Below are positions 18,550 to 27,390 of a stretch of 64,000 bases of DNA, one piece after another. The stretch comes from Vibrio sonorensis (GTDB lineage Bacteria > Pseudomonadota > Gammaproteobacteria > Enterobacterales > Vibrionaceae), in assembly GCF_001854765.1 (NCBI RefSeq), contig NZ_LJJE01000036.1:62001-126000 (forward strand). The letters are read 5' to 3'. How positions within the stretch are numbered: position 1 is the stretch's first letter; each line of letters opens with the position of its first letter. A program made the translations under genes and the position numbers. The notes below the pieces were generated by a model, which ran no database searches, was not told the origin of the DNA, and worked only from the letters and a program-made list of their open reading frames with translations.

Positions 18550-19197
18550 ATGAAAAACTATGCAAAATTCATCTTCGACATGGATGGTACATTGGTTGAC
18601 TCTACCTATGCCGTTGAAAACGCATGGAGCATATGGGCGACAGAGCACCGCATCAATGTAGATACGATTTTAGCGATATCACACGGGCGTCCCTCTGATG
18701 ATGTCATTAAAGAGCTAATGCCTCACCTTAGCATCGAAGAAGAAGTCGCTAAGTTGGAAGCCATAGAAATGAGCAATGTCGATTCTGTAAAGCCCGTCCG
18801 CGGAGCCATAGATTTTTTAAGTCGACTGGAAGATCACGATTGGGGAGTATATACCTCAGCGCCCAGAGAACTCGCGATTCAAAGATTAAAAGCGGCATCC
18901 ATACCAGTGCCCAAGACACTGATTACCGTGGAAGATGTGCAAAAAGGCAAACCAGATCCCGAAGGTTATATTTTAGCGGCAAAACAGTTGGGGGTGTCTC
19001 CCGAGCAATGCCTAGTTTTTGAAGATGCACATGCGGGTATATTGTCTGCGATGGAGGCTGGCTGTGATGTTATCAATATTACTGCCGTCGGCCCAGAGCA
19101 CCCCAGCGTTGTTAACAAAACTAATGTTTCTGTTGCAGTAGACTATCTTGACGTTTCTGTCTTACTTAACAACCAGTTGATTTCTATCGATTCTTAA
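18550..19197 (+). CDS. HAD-IA family sugar-phosphate-type phosphatase
   Basis: This 215-residue protein has all HAD motifs: motif I FDMDGTLVDS (nucleophile D10), motif II YTSAP, motif III lysine in VQKGKPDPE, and motif IV VFEDAHAG. The alpha-helical cap between residues 16 and 80 is the subclass I type seen in sugar phosphatases and beta-phosphoglucomutases such as HxpA/YfbT. An AGAGG ribosome site precedes the ATG. It is divergently placed from an AraC regulator with a sugar-type sensor, which suggests a role in sugar phosphate removal (inference). Confidence 0.88.
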   Translation: MKNYAKFIFDMDGTLVDSTYAVENAWSIWATEHRINVDTILAISHGRPSDDVIKELMPHLSIEEEVAKLEAIEMSNVDSVKPVRGAIDFLSRLEDHDWGVYTSAPRELAIQRLKAASIPVPKTLITVEDVQKGKPDPEGYILAAKQLGVSPEQCLVFEDAHAGILSAMEAGCDVINITAVGPEHPSVVNKTNVSVAVDYLDVSVLLNNQLISIDS

Positions 19198-19451
19198 TGG
19201 TTTGGTTAGTGCTAATTTTCTATAAGCTGCAATGAACCCATGCGTTAGCCAAGTAGAGCTAACGCATTTGTGAAAGTTACGCATGGTGCAAATGAGCTTT
19301 ATCTATGAGTCTCTTAGGTGTAAGCGTTTTTGGCCAATTTGAGTTAGGATTTATGGAGAATGGTAAGTGTTCGGATAAGATCCGTTAGGGCAAAAGGTAA
19401 ACTCTGCTATCACTCAAGTATTTTTGGTTTTAAGCGCTGGTTGCATAGCAT

Positions 19452-19638
19452 TTAGAAACCATTTGTGATGGCGAGTTCTTTTTTCAGCATCAGTTCATTC
19501 CAATCAGGAAACTTACCTAAATCAATGATACTTTTTTATTGTATTGGTTAGGTGTTCATCCGCTCCTCTTACTAATGCATCCGTATCTAACTGACCTTTC
19601 CCCCGACGTATATAGACGTACCTGTTTCGTCCGAACAT
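19452..19638 (-). pseudogene. Possible small gene with a frameshift in an A-run
   Basis: An ATG at 19638 opens a 38-codon frame (MFGRNRYVYIRRGKGQ). If one A is removed from the A6 run near 19533, it continues in a second frame ending GKFPDWNELMLKKEL to a TAA at 19452, about 61 residues in all. The composition looks protein-like, but there is no ribosome site and no family. It may be a remnant. Confidence 0.25.
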
Positions 19639-19751
19639 TGGTTGTCGCTTGCCGCATTTAGTCGCCACCGCGCATCGTCACTCAATCGCCTACAAAGAAC
19701 TATTATGGTAACCCCAGAAAAGTACGAGTTTGTCACAAGTTACTTCAGCCA

Positions 19752-19955
19752 TTAAGCCAGAGCGAAGTATAACGGTTCACTTATTAGCTTCTTTTGTGCG
19801 GTTGTTGAGATTGAATGTGCCAACTGTAGCGAGTCTGAATAAACCTGTTTTAGCTTCATGGCTAATTTAGATATAAGATAACTGGTGTATTGGTATTCCA
19901 ACTTACCTAGATGATTGTCCGGTATCGCTGGAGTAGACCGTATCGTTCTATTCAT
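19752..19955 (-). CDS. Hypothetical small protein, weak support
   Basis: A 67-codon frame with a helical, lysine-rich middle (YLISKLAMKLKQVYSDSLQL). It has no good ribosome site and no recognised family. It lies 37 bases downstream of the 19993-20623 gene on the same strand, so it could be its operon partner or chance. Confidence 0.25.
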   Translation of the reverse strand: MNRTIRSTPAIPDNHLGKLEYQYTSYLISKLAMKLKQVYSDSLQLAHSISTTAQKKLISEPLYFALA

Positions 19956-19992
19956 GCACTAGGCCAGTTTAATCGAGAGAACTTGATATGGG

Positions 19993-20623
19993 TTATGCTT
20001 TTAACTTGTATTTAATACTTCTGATAATCGGTATAAGATACTGATTTACATATGTTTTTGTTTCTAGAGCAGTGGAATCTTTCAACTGTTCATACTCTGA
20101 TTCCAGTTGCGCAAGTACCTGTTGACCTTCTTCAAGGTTGTCTCGCCTATTAGATTCACCTGACTCTTTTTTCGACCGTTTTCGTATTCCAGCCCATTCC
20201 GTAGGTGATTGCGCAGGTACGAGCTCATAATTGCGATTTTTCTGCAGGTATTCTGCTTTCTTTCTTACGGTATCACCATGCTGTTGGTCATCGATACAGT
20301 GACTGTAAGCGAGCAACGCTTCGACAAAAGCTTCGCCCAGCAGTTGAACCTTGAGGGTCGACATCAGAGCGACATTTTCGGTTAAGTCAAGGTATAGCCC
20401 AATCTTTTTCAAGCCCTTTACCCTGACACCCTAGCTGAACCATTACTTCTTGCTCTGTGCCTTCAAAGTAATGTTTACGCGACTCATGACCTTTCTCATA
20501 GCGCTCTCGCTCGTAACCAACGTAGTGAATGAAATATTCACCAGTGCCTATTGCGCCCAAAAAAGCATCATCATTGTCCAGTATATCGAAGTTTATTGAC
20601 GAATAAATGCAAAATAGTTTCAT
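19993..20623 (-). pseudogene. Hypothetical protein, one frameshift in an A-run
   Basis: Two minus-strand frames overlap at 20387-20412. Removing one A from the A-run at about 20405-20409 joins them into a single frame of about 209 residues. The N-terminal part (MKLFCIYSSINFDILDN, then GTGEYFIHYVGYERERY) looks like a compact globular domain. The C-terminal part (about 90-205) is helical and charged, with likely coiled coil. I recognise no family. The homopolymer position suggests a sequence error rather than a dead gene. Confidence 0.5.
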
Positions 20624-20920
20624 TGGCTTCCCTAAGTGTATCTGAGTGTTTGCTTCTGGAGCATCAAGTCGCGATGATACTTCACGTAGATCATAATGAC
20701 TGGTTCCATTTCTTCTCCGATATTTGATATCGCTTTTAGCGCTGTTTTTCTAACTGAATTATCCGCGCTTAAGTAACTACCAACCGGGCAATATGGTAGA
20801 GTAGAAATTTACATATAGTTTGATGCTATTCTGGCACGTTTTGGGCAATTTATAGCGATGAATAGCCAACAATCTCTCGTCAGCCTAACGCAATTTTGTC
20901 TCATAATTGCTAGCAAAAAA
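20624..20920. other. Intergenic stretch, nothing recognised
   Basis: About 300 bases upstream of the 19993-20623 gene. No open frame or motif with family resemblance; it may carry that gene's promoter. Confidence 0.3.
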
Positions 20921-20945
20921 GAGCCAGTACTGTTAATTCTGGCTC
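20921..20945 (-). terminator. Intrinsic terminator downstream of the 33-residue ORF
   Basis: On the minus strand GAGCCAG and CTGGCTC form a 7-bp stem followed directly by TTTTTT. It ends the transcript of the small gene at 21002-21103. Confidence 0.75.
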
Positions 20946-21001
20946 CAAACTAGAGAGTAAATTATGTTAAATTTTTTCTCATTTTGATGATTTACTAGGC
21001 T

Positions 21002-21103
21002 TTAAGCTGGAGTATTTCCTGGAGTTTTTTTATTGTCTCGTCGACGCTGATCGTGCTTTCCTGTCGATTTAGCAATTGGTTTTGGACCTGGTTTCAAACT
21101 CAT
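21002..21103 (-). CDS. Small, very basic proline/lysine-rich protein (33 residues)
   Basis: This short gene was found by reading the strand. The ATG at 21103 has a GAGGA ribosome site at the right distance, and the stop is followed about 60 bases later by a textbook terminator with a T6 tail. The product begins MSLKPGPKPIAKS and continues with KHDQRRRDNKKTPG, with about ten basic residues and five prolines and no hydrophobic segment. It could bind RNA or ribosomes (inference). I know no named family. The complete expression unit argues that it is real. Confidence 0.55.
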   Translation of the reverse strand: MSLKPGPKPIAKSTGKHDQRRRDNKKTPGNTPA

Positions 21104-21795
21104 AATTATATCCTCATTAAAATGATGGTTATTCCTCATTCTCGATATTTGGGTAACATTAGTGTCTTTCAAGGTGTGAATGAAAAATAAACAAAAATAA
21201 TGTAAGTTTTACTCGCGGAGCCCGATTTCGGTGCATTTCCGAGCCAGAAAATGCCATGAGTAAGAATTCAAACCACGTAGTTATTGGTAAAAATTGTTTA
21301 ACGGAATTTATCTAATCAACTTGCGATAAATAGGAAAAGTGGTCACGTGTTACCAAAACTTGTTACTGACTCAACAGGAATTTACACAAATCTCTTTCGA
21401 CCCGCCAAACAAAAAATATACCTTGTCACCGTCTTGTTTATAAAAAATACTGCACGGGTTAACTACAACTACGCGATAACGCAAGTGCCCAAATTTTGGA
21501 GGAATACGACCCGATTGAACGACGTTCTTTAGCCATTCAACTCTTGAGCAGATCGTTTAAGTCAGCTGTTTTGCAGCCTCAATGTATCAAGTGCGATGTA
21601 TTGAGCGATGTCGTTGGGGTCAGACAGAGCAGGCTCAGTCCAGATTACCCGCGCCCTAGAAATTTCTAATGTAAGATCAATGACTCGCCTTAAATAAGTT
21701 TCTTTTTACTTTTTCTCATTTACTTCTAAAGTTTAAAGCACGTGATGGATTATTAATTTGCTCTAATCTAAAAAGTTTGAACAAGGGACTCTATT
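21104..21795. other. Intergenic stretch, 690 bases
   Basis: It contains the promoter side of the 33-residue gene (TTGAAA at about 21165-21170 on the minus strand is a possible -35) and a 61-codon plus-strand frame at 21347-21532 that has neither ribosome site nor family resemblance. Nothing else is recognised. Confidence 0.35.
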
Positions 21796-22281
21796 GTGAA
21801 AAACAGGATTTTCGCTTTACTTTTAATAACTTTTGCTTATTTACCGCATGCCAATGCTTCTCTAGATGGTATCTATAAGGGGTGTGGTTTAGGGCATTGG
21901 GTTGCTAATGGTTACGTGAATGGTTGGCTTGCTGTCACCACCAACGTGACATGGGATTTAGGTACTACCGCATCTATCTCTTATTATTCGACCCCCGGTG
22001 CGTGCTCAGGCCCATTTTATGCGGCCGCGCAGTTTATTGACAGAACCTATCCAGAACTGGAACAAGAGACGGTACAAGGCGGCGGTGAGCATATGATTGC
22101 AATGCTGAACATCCTTGAATGTGGTCAACAAGAGCAACAGGTAGTTCGTCAAGGCATTAGAAGTGACTTTGCAAAAGTGCTGGCCAATGAAAACTATGCT
22201 GATATGCCTCATCATGAAAAGGCCGATAGCTATTACCGAATTGTGGCTAAACATGCTTTACAGCAGTGCTTGGTGTCTTAA
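21796..22281 (+). CDS. DUF3015-type periplasmic protein
   Basis: A 161-residue exported protein: signal peptide of about 21 residues (MKNRIFALLLITFAYLPHANA), then GCGLGHW, TTNVTWDLGTTASIS and CSGPF, which match the DUF3015 pattern of a glycine-rich N-terminal region with a conserved TTN segment. Four or five cysteines suggest disulfides. Start is a GTG with AAGGG upstream. It overlaps the DUF4105 gene by 16 bases; the two domains are commonly paired in gamma-proteobacteria. Function is unknown. Confidence 0.82.
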   Translation: MKNRIFALLLITFAYLPHANASLDGIYKGCGLGHWVANGYVNGWLAVTTNVTWDLGTTASISYYSTPGACSGPFYAAAQFIDRTYPELEQETVQGGGEHMIAMLNILECGQQEQQVVRQGIRSDFAKVLANENYADMPHHEKADSYYRIVAKHALQQCLVS

Positions 22282-24137
22282 CCCGCATTAGCAAACAGGT
22301 GATGCGTTGTGGCGTGTCATCTTGTTTGGGCGTATTGCTCTTTGTAGTGCTTTTGTATTCTTGGCCAGCCTCTGGTTCCGATGCACTGAGTGCGCAACAG
22401 TGGGATCAGTGGTCCAAATTGCTGCATTTTAAAAATGGCAGCAGTACTATCTCCAGTTCGGAATTTTTCCTTTCAGAAAACGGCAGCTTTGATGCAGAAG
22501 CAGAATTGATTGCCACACTCAGCGCTTTTACTTCCCCATCGACAATGGCGCATTGCCGCTATCCTGCGCGTTACCTCTGGGTTAAAGAGAACTTCGGCTC
22601 TGATTTAGCGCTGTCATTACAAGATTGTGAAGAGTATCAACAGTGGATTCAGCACAGCAAAACTGAGTCGGTCAGCCTTGTTTATGTCACTGGGTATCTT
22701 GGAAACCCTGCCTCTTTTTTTGGTCATCTGATGATGAAATTTAACCGTCAGGGCGACAACAAGTCGGATATCGAACTGCTTGATACTGGAATTAACTTCG
22801 GGGCGAATGCGCACCCTGATGACAACCCTGTTAAGTATGTTTTATACGGTATATTTGGTGGCTACACTGCCACTTACACCACGGCCACTTACTATCTCCA
22901 TACTGGCAATTATGCCGAGAATGAGCAGCGTGAGTTATGGGAGTATGAACTTAGCCTCACCAACCAAGAAGTGGCGTTGATACAGGCCCATCTGTTTGAG
23001 CTACAGGATGTCGATTTCAATTATTACTTCCTAAGCGATAACTGTTCTACCGCGTTTAAAGACATTTTGAACATTGTGCTTGATCAGCCCCTCGACACTG
23101 GAATTCAGCCATGGGACATGCCCATCGATATATTCCATGTTATTCCGAACGTTCTTCATCATGGACAACCTTTAGTTAAAAAGGTCAACCAACGTCAATC
23201 CAAATATAGTCGTATTCAAAACAAGTACCTCGCCCTCAGTGATGACGAAAAGCAGCAAGCCCTCTCCATCGCTAAAGATCTTTCTGAACTTGAGTCATTT
23301 ATGCAATCTGGTGATTTCTCTGAGTATGAAAAAGCCAAGGTTCTCGATGTGTTAACTGAGTACACTGAGTTGTTGGTAGTGACCACAGATGAAACTAAAA
23401 ACAACTACAAGGAACAAAAGCGTAAGTTGTTGCTGGCGAGACTAAAGTTGAACAGCTTTAATGTGGATTGGCCGAAGAGTGAAGCTAAACCTCCTCACTT
23501 GTCTCAGCTGCCGATAAATCTTGGTATAGGGTCTGGCTATAGCGACGATTACGGTGGCTATGTCAGCCTAAGGGGATTTGGTGCTTATTATGATTTTTTG
23601 TCAATTGATGCGGCACGACTGAAAGATTCCTCGCTTACGGTTATGGACACTGAATTACACATTACGAAAGATAAGCTACGCCTTAAAAAGCTGGATTTTC
23701 TTAACGTTGCTTCGCTTAACACTAATGATGTGGACTTGTTTGAAAACGATCGCTTAGCATGGCAATTCGCTCTCTCACTTGAACAGTTCAAATGCGATAA
23801 TGATGAGTGCTACCGCCCATATTTCAAGGGCTATTTAGGCCTAGCAGCCCGCAGATCTAATAGCCTTACTGTCTATAGCATGATCGGCGGACAGGTCGAT
23901 TTTGCCTACCTTGATGATTCCGCAATAAAGTTTCCACTTGGAGTACTCTATAGCTGGCCGGAGCACTGGAAAACACATCTGAGAATAGTGCCTTCACTTG
24001 ATTTAAATGGTAGTGGTTGGGATTACCACCTATATGGGGATTCACGCTTTCATATCAGCAATGAAGCGGACATTCGCATAAGTATCGAGAAAAGCCATGA
24101 CAAGTTGGTAGGGGTTTATTACAACCGATATTTTTAG
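22266..24137 (+). CDS. DUF4105-domain envelope protein
   Basis: A 623-residue protein with an N-terminal export/anchor segment (about 16-33), then a DUF4105 (Lnb N-terminal periplasmic type) domain with VTGYLGNPASFFGHLMMKF and the conserved YFLSDNCSTAFKDIL cysteine segment, a papain-like NlpC-type arrangement of C and H residues. The C-terminal 220 residues alternate in a beta-rich pattern (about 405-623), ending in an aromatic residue, which could be a beta-barrel. The start is a GTG at 22266 or an ATG at 22302. It is translationally coupled to the DUF3015 gene. Confidence 0.8.
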   Translation: MLGVLTRISKQVMRCGVSSCLGVLLFVVLLYSWPASGSDALSAQQWDQWSKLLHFKNGSSTISSSEFFLSENGSFDAEAELIATLSAFTSPSTMAHCRYPARYLWVKENFGSDLALSLQDCEEYQQWIQHSKTESVSLVYVTGYLGNPASFFGHLMMKFNRQGDNKSDIELLDTGINFGANAHPDDNPVKYVLYGIFGGYTATYTTATYYLHTGNYAENEQRELWEYELSLTNQEVALIQAHLFELQDVDFNYYFLSDNCSTAFKDILNIVLDQPLDTGIQPWDMPIDIFHVIPNVLHHGQPLVKKVNQRQSKYSRIQNKYLALSDDEKQQALSIAKDLSELESFMQSGDFSEYEKAKVLDVLTEYTELLVVTTDETKNNYKEQKRKLLLARLKLNSFNVDWPKSEAKPPHLSQLPINLGIGSGYSDDYGGYVSLRGFGAYYDFLSIDAARLKDSSLTVMDTELHITKDKLRLKKLDFLNVASLNTNDVDLFENDRLAWQFALSLEQFKCDNDECYRPYFKGYLGLAARRSNSLTVYSMIGGQVDFAYLDDSAIKFPLGVLYSWPEHWKTHLRIVPSLDLNGSGWDYHLYGDSRFHISNEADIRISIEKSHDKLVGVYYNRYF

Positions 24138-24304
24138 TTGGGTATCTATCACTAAGCGAGCTGATGGCGGCACTTTTGCCACCAAGGACGTCGTGAGAAG
24201 CACTGCTTCTCGATCTTACCCATCCAACCGCACAGAGGCGGCAATAGAATAAGTATGGGCACGTGAAAGTCGTTTAGCTTGGTGGCTAGTTGTGGTGGTG
24301 TAGA

Positions 24305-25030
24305 TCAGTTTTTTGGGTTCTTCGGAGCCCCAAGTGCCTGAGGTTTATAACCTAATGAATCTAAATCAACACCTTGCTCTAAAAGTAGCTTTTCAAACAA
24401 TGGCAATAATTGACCTAGGTTTTCGTTTAACGTATCTCGAACCGTGTCAACGACAACTTGGGTACCACGCTCGATTTCTATGTTTATAAAGTCGCCACGG
24501 GCTTTTGATTCGAAAACCGTCATTCTGCGTGTTTCAGGAATAAGCCAAACTTCGAACCACCCTTCGTGTTTATCTACCTCAGCTACGGTTAGGCTCGCAC
24601 CATTAAGAGCGATATAACCTTTAGGGAAAACGTATCTTTTCCAAGTGTCAGGGAGAGCTAAGCGAACACAATAGTTATCCTCAATTTGCGTTACTTCGAG
24701 GATAGCGGTATTAAAGTCCACATGACCAGATAGTGGGTGACCACCAATTTCTGCCCCATCTTTTGCCGCTCTCTCAGCGTTAACTAATTGGGATGAGCCG
24801 TACTTACTCAGGGTTGTGATCAAGAGGCTTTGCAACATAACGTCAAACTTTACGCGAACATCTGACTCTATTTCCGTGACAGTCAGGCACACTCCGTCAA
24901 TAGCAATGCTTGCCCCAATTTCTAGATCATTACAAAACCCTTTAGGAAAATCGATGACAAAAGTTCTAATCCCTCTCTGGTCTGTCACGTCAACAATTTC
25001 TGCAACTGCCTGCACTATACCTGTAAACAT
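24305..25030 (-). CDS. Riboflavin synthase alpha-chain paralogue
   Basis: The 241-residue protein has the two tandem lumazine-binding barrels of riboflavin synthase: N-terminal MFTGIVQ, GASIAIDGVCLTV (C48 kept), GGHPLSGHVD, then NGASLTV and the IPETRRMT segment, followed by NIEIERGTQVVVDTV. The enzyme dismutates two 6,7-dimethyl-8-ribityllumazine molecules to riboflavin. At the ligand-contacting ET pair of E. coli (E66-T67) this copy has QS (67-68), and it has a 25-residue C-terminal extension. It stands alone, away from rib genes, with no visible FMN riboswitch, so it may be a second or altered copy. Confidence 0.85.
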   Translation of the reverse strand: MFTGIVQAVAEIVDVTDQRGIRTFVIDFPKGFCNDLEIGASIAIDGVCLTVTEIESDVRVKFDVMLQSLLITTLSKYGSSQLVNAERAAKDGAEIGGHPLSGHVDFNTAILEVTQIEDNYCVRLALPDTWKRYVFPKGYIALNGASLTVAEVDKHEGWFEVWLIPETRRMTVFESKARGDFINIEIERGTQVVVDTVRDTLNENLGQLLPLFEKLLLEQGVDLDSLGYKPQALGAPKNPKN

Positions 25031-25261
25031 CCATACTCCACTGATAGCTGCGAACCAACGCCTTGCAAATCGCGATGGTCGGTGATTTATGGTTCTATAA
25101 TGAGGCTTTTCAATTTTTGAGACAACATTAAATCAATAACTTAGATATGGGTGGTGCGTTAAGATCTGCGCTGCTGCGTCACTATTGCAAATAGAGGCGT
25201 TGCCATCGAAATAGGCTGAAGACGAGTTGCCTCCAGCACGTACCTCTGTGTTGTTTACGCT

Positions 25262-25699
25262 CTACTTGTCAAAATAGCGCGCTATCTTACTAATGGTATT
25301 TAAGGTGATATCTAACTCTTCTCGGCTTAACTCTTTGGCCGCTTTGGCTGCCCACAATGCTTGCTTGTCGTCTAACAGATCATAAATTCGCTTGCCCTCT
25401 TTGGTTAGGACAACGTGTTTCGCTCTTTTGTGGCTAGGGTTTTCGATAAATTCCACTAATCCGTCTTTTGACATCACATCAACAATTCTCTGGCTAGCCT
25501 GTCGGCTTTGTCCCATGGCTCTGCCAATTTCAGGAACGGTCAGTAGCTCATCTGACTTTTCTATTGCTCCTAAAATTTTCCATCGAGCGCTGCTGAGATT
25601 AAATTCTTCCGACATTCGGTCGCCTTCATTGTTGAACAAACCACTGACCTTAAAGGTCTCTAGCACTATTTTGGTGAATATCTCTCCATTTGTTTCCAT
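25262..25699 (-). CDS. MarR-family transcriptional regulator
   Basis: A 145-residue protein with the MarR winged helix fold: recognition segment LLTVPEIGRAMGQSRQASQRIVDVM (about 53-77) and the wing FIENPSHKRAKHVVLTKEG with the conserved D/R-type turn. It is divergent from a three-gene membrane/cytochrome operon, 88 bases away. That gap contains two identical TTGACAA-N4-TTGTCAA repeats, which are its probable operators, so it likely represses both itself and the operon (inference). Confidence 0.9.
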   Translation of the reverse strand: METNGEIFTKIVLETFKVSGLFNNEGDRMSEEFNLSSARWKILGAIEKSDELLTVPEIGRAMGQSRQASQRIVDVMSKDGLVEFIENPSHKRAKHVVLTKEGKRIYDLLDDKQALWAAKAAKELSREELDITLNTISKIARYFDK

Positions 25700-25719
25700 T
25701 AGAAATCCTCTTTTTCAAT

Positions 25720-25765
25720 TTGACAACATATTGTCAAATGATCTAAATTGACAACATATTGTCAA
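25720..25765. promoter_or_regulatory. Tandem MarR operators
   Basis: Two identical 18-base sites, TTGACAACATATTGTCAA, lie at 25720-25737 and 25748-25765. Each has perfect 7-bp inverted arms. They sit in the middle of the divergent promoter region between the MarR gene and the cytochrome operon. Confidence 0.8.
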
Positions 25766-25787
25766 TGTTACTTGATAGGGTGAAATT

Positions 25788-26234
25788 TTGAAACAATTAA
25801 TACATCGTTCTGCTTCTTTTGTTGCGACCGCCTGTATCGCGATGTTTTTCTTTTCTTCTTTACTGGCTGAACTCAGTGGTTCTGTAGAGTGGATAAAAAC
25901 AGTGAAGTCTCTGATCGTTTTTCCCGGCCTTTTCATTCTCATCCCTGCGGTTGCTGCTACTGGAGCAACGGGCTTTATGTTGGCGGGGAAACGCCGCGGT
26001 AGAGTGATAGAAGCAAAGAAAAAACGCATGCCATTTGTGGCGCTCAACGGGATTTTTGTTCTTATTCCTGCGGCTTACTTTTTAAATGAATGGGCTGCAG
26101 CGGAGGCTTTTAACACAAGGTTTTATATGGTCCAAGTACTAGAGCTAACAGCGGGTCTGTTTAATCTTGTACTAATGGTTTTGAACATTAAAGACGGGCG
26201 CAAATTTACGCCAACAAGAAAGGTAATAGCATGA
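25788..26234 (+). CDS. Four-helix inner-membrane protein, first gene of cytochrome operon
   Basis: A 148-residue protein with four hydrophobic segments (about 12-30, 43-63, 79-97, 112-132) and basic loops. The start is TTG with AGGGTGA upstream. It is followed with a 4-base ATGA overlap by a cytochrome c gene and then a cytochrome b561 gene, so it is probably a subunit or assembly factor of a membrane electron-transfer system. I recognise no named family. It is under the probable control of the divergent MarR. Confidence 0.7.
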   Translation: MKQLIHRSASFVATACIAMFFFSSLLAELSGSVEWIKTVKSLIVFPGLFILIPAVAATGATGFMLAGKRRGRVIEAKKKRMPFVALNGIFVLIPAAYFLNEWAAAEAFNTRFYMVQVLELTAGLFNLVLMVLNIKDGRKFTPTRKVIA

Positions 26235-26551
26235 GAGTAGTAGAAGTTAGGGCAGCAGTATTCGCCTTAGTCGTTGGCTTTTTAAGTTTATCGGCAATGG
26301 CTGGAGAAGCCGCGTTTGAAAAAGTTTGTAGTTCCTGTCATAGCGGTGGATTTAAGGGAATGGTTACCGGTGCGCCTAATGTGAATGAGAGGGAGGAGTG
26401 GCAGTCCTTTCACGCAAGCAAAAATGAAGAGGAAATGCGACAGGTCGTTATGCAGGGATTGAACGATCACAAACCGAAAGGCGGATGCAAAAAATGTTCT
26501 GATTCAGAGATAAATGCCGCGATTGACTACGTTCTGTCGGTGACAAAGTAA
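26231..26551 (+). CDS. Monohaem c-type cytochrome (c5-like), periplasmic
   Basis: A 106-residue protein with a signal peptide (cut after about AMA at residue 24) and one haem-binding CSSCH motif (about 34-38), with a distal methionine available (VVMQGL, about 76). A second cysteine pair, CKKC near residue 86, is like the extra disulfide of c5-type cytochromes. It overlaps the preceding gene by 4 bases and precedes cytochrome b561, so it probably takes electrons from the quinone pool through b561 (inference). Confidence 0.88.
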   Translation: MRVVEVRAAVFALVVGFLSLSAMAGEAAFEKVCSSCHSGGFKGMVTGAPNVNEREEWQSFHASKNEEEMRQVVMQGLNDHKPKGGCKKCSDSEINAAIDYVLSVTK

Positions 26552-26572
26552 CTTATCAACATGGGGAATCGT

Positions 26573-27097
26573 ATGAAAAGCTACTCTTCCACTTTAATAG
26601 TACTGCATTGGGTGTTGGCGCTGTTTGTGTTTGTTGCACTATTTATGGGTAACGACATCGCTTCACTATCGAACGAGCTTGATTTGAAAGTTGATCGCCT
26701 AGTGGTACATATGTCAGCAGGGCTTATCATGGGGTTGGCTTTTGCTGCTCGACTATTGCTTAAAAGGCGTGGAGCAAACCGCGTACCAAAAGAGAAACAG
26801 CCGTCAATGTTAATTACCTTGGCAAGCGCATACCACACCCTCTTATACGTTTTAGTATTTGGCGTTGTTATCAGTGGGGTTGTGATGGCTTTGGAAGTTG
26901 ATATTTTCACCATCGTAGAGCAAGAAGCAACCATGCCAAATAACCTTTCTTTAATACTTTCCCATCAAGTGCATGGAGCATTGACTCAAGCTTTAGTTGT
27001 GGCTTCCGCCCTTCATATATTGGCCGCTTTTTATCATCAGTTTATTTTGAAAGACGGCCTACTAAAACGGATGATGATAAGCAAAAAAAGCAAGTAA
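26573..27097 (+). CDS. Cytochrome b561-family protein
   Basis: The 174-residue protein has four membrane helices with the histidines typical of the b561 di-haem family: HWVLALF (helix 1), VHMSAGLIMG (helix 2), YHTLLYVLVFGVVISG (helix 3) and SHQVHGALTQ plus LHILAAFYHQF (helix 4). I prefer the ATG at 26573 with GGGGA upstream. It would oxidise quinol and reduce the cytochrome c of the same operon. A second unrelated b561 gene is at 33872. Confidence 0.88.
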   Translation: MKSYSSTLIVLHWVLALFVFVALFMGNDIASLSNELDLKVDRLVVHMSAGLIMGLAFAARLLLKRRGANRVPKEKQPSMLITLASAYHTLLYVLVFGVVISGVVMALEVDIFTIVEQEATMPNNLSLILSHQVHGALTQALVVASALHILAAFYHQFILKDGLLKRMMISKKSK

Positions 27098-27390
27098 TGT
27101 TTTGGTTTTCGCACAGTACTAATTTTACAAAAGAATTTATATTTACTTTTTGTAATCGATTACATAGCAGGATAACATACTAATAGTTGGTGATTAAACG
27201 CACAATTTAAGAATTATCCATCTACAGCAATGATAATGGTAACAATTTGTATCATTGTTATTAACGTATATGACTATTTGTTGCAGAATGGCGCGCTTTT
27301 TACATCTTGGTGTAAGCATATGTGTTTAACGACATTTGTGCATTGAGATGAAAAAGCGTGGTTTCGTTTCTAAAAAGCAAAGAGTTGTAT
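27098..27390. promoter_or_regulatory. Promoter region of the EAL-HDOD gene with two palindromes
   Basis: It holds a perfect 14-bp palindrome TGTAATCGATTACA at 27151-27164 and the inverted repeat TAACAAT-N7-ATTGTTA at 27240-27260. Neither is assigned to a known regulator; the second has a weak resemblance to a Fur box. Confidence 0.4.

Larger units (their letters stand above)
19198..19992. other. Poorly coding stretch with possible gene remnants
   Basis: There is no clear intact gene in these 800 bases. Two minus-strand frames look protein-like: a possible frameshifted small gene at 19452-19638 and a 67-codon frame at 19752-19955 directly downstream of the 19993-20623 gene. Both are listed separately at low confidence. 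Confidence 0.35.

Noticed and set aside
21347..21532. 61-codon plus-strand frame
   Set aside because: No ribosome site or family; composition looks like a chance frame.
27234..27262. Fur-box-like stretch upstream of the EAL-HDOD gene
   Set aside because: Only about 12 of 19 consensus positions match; kept as an unassigned inverted repeat.
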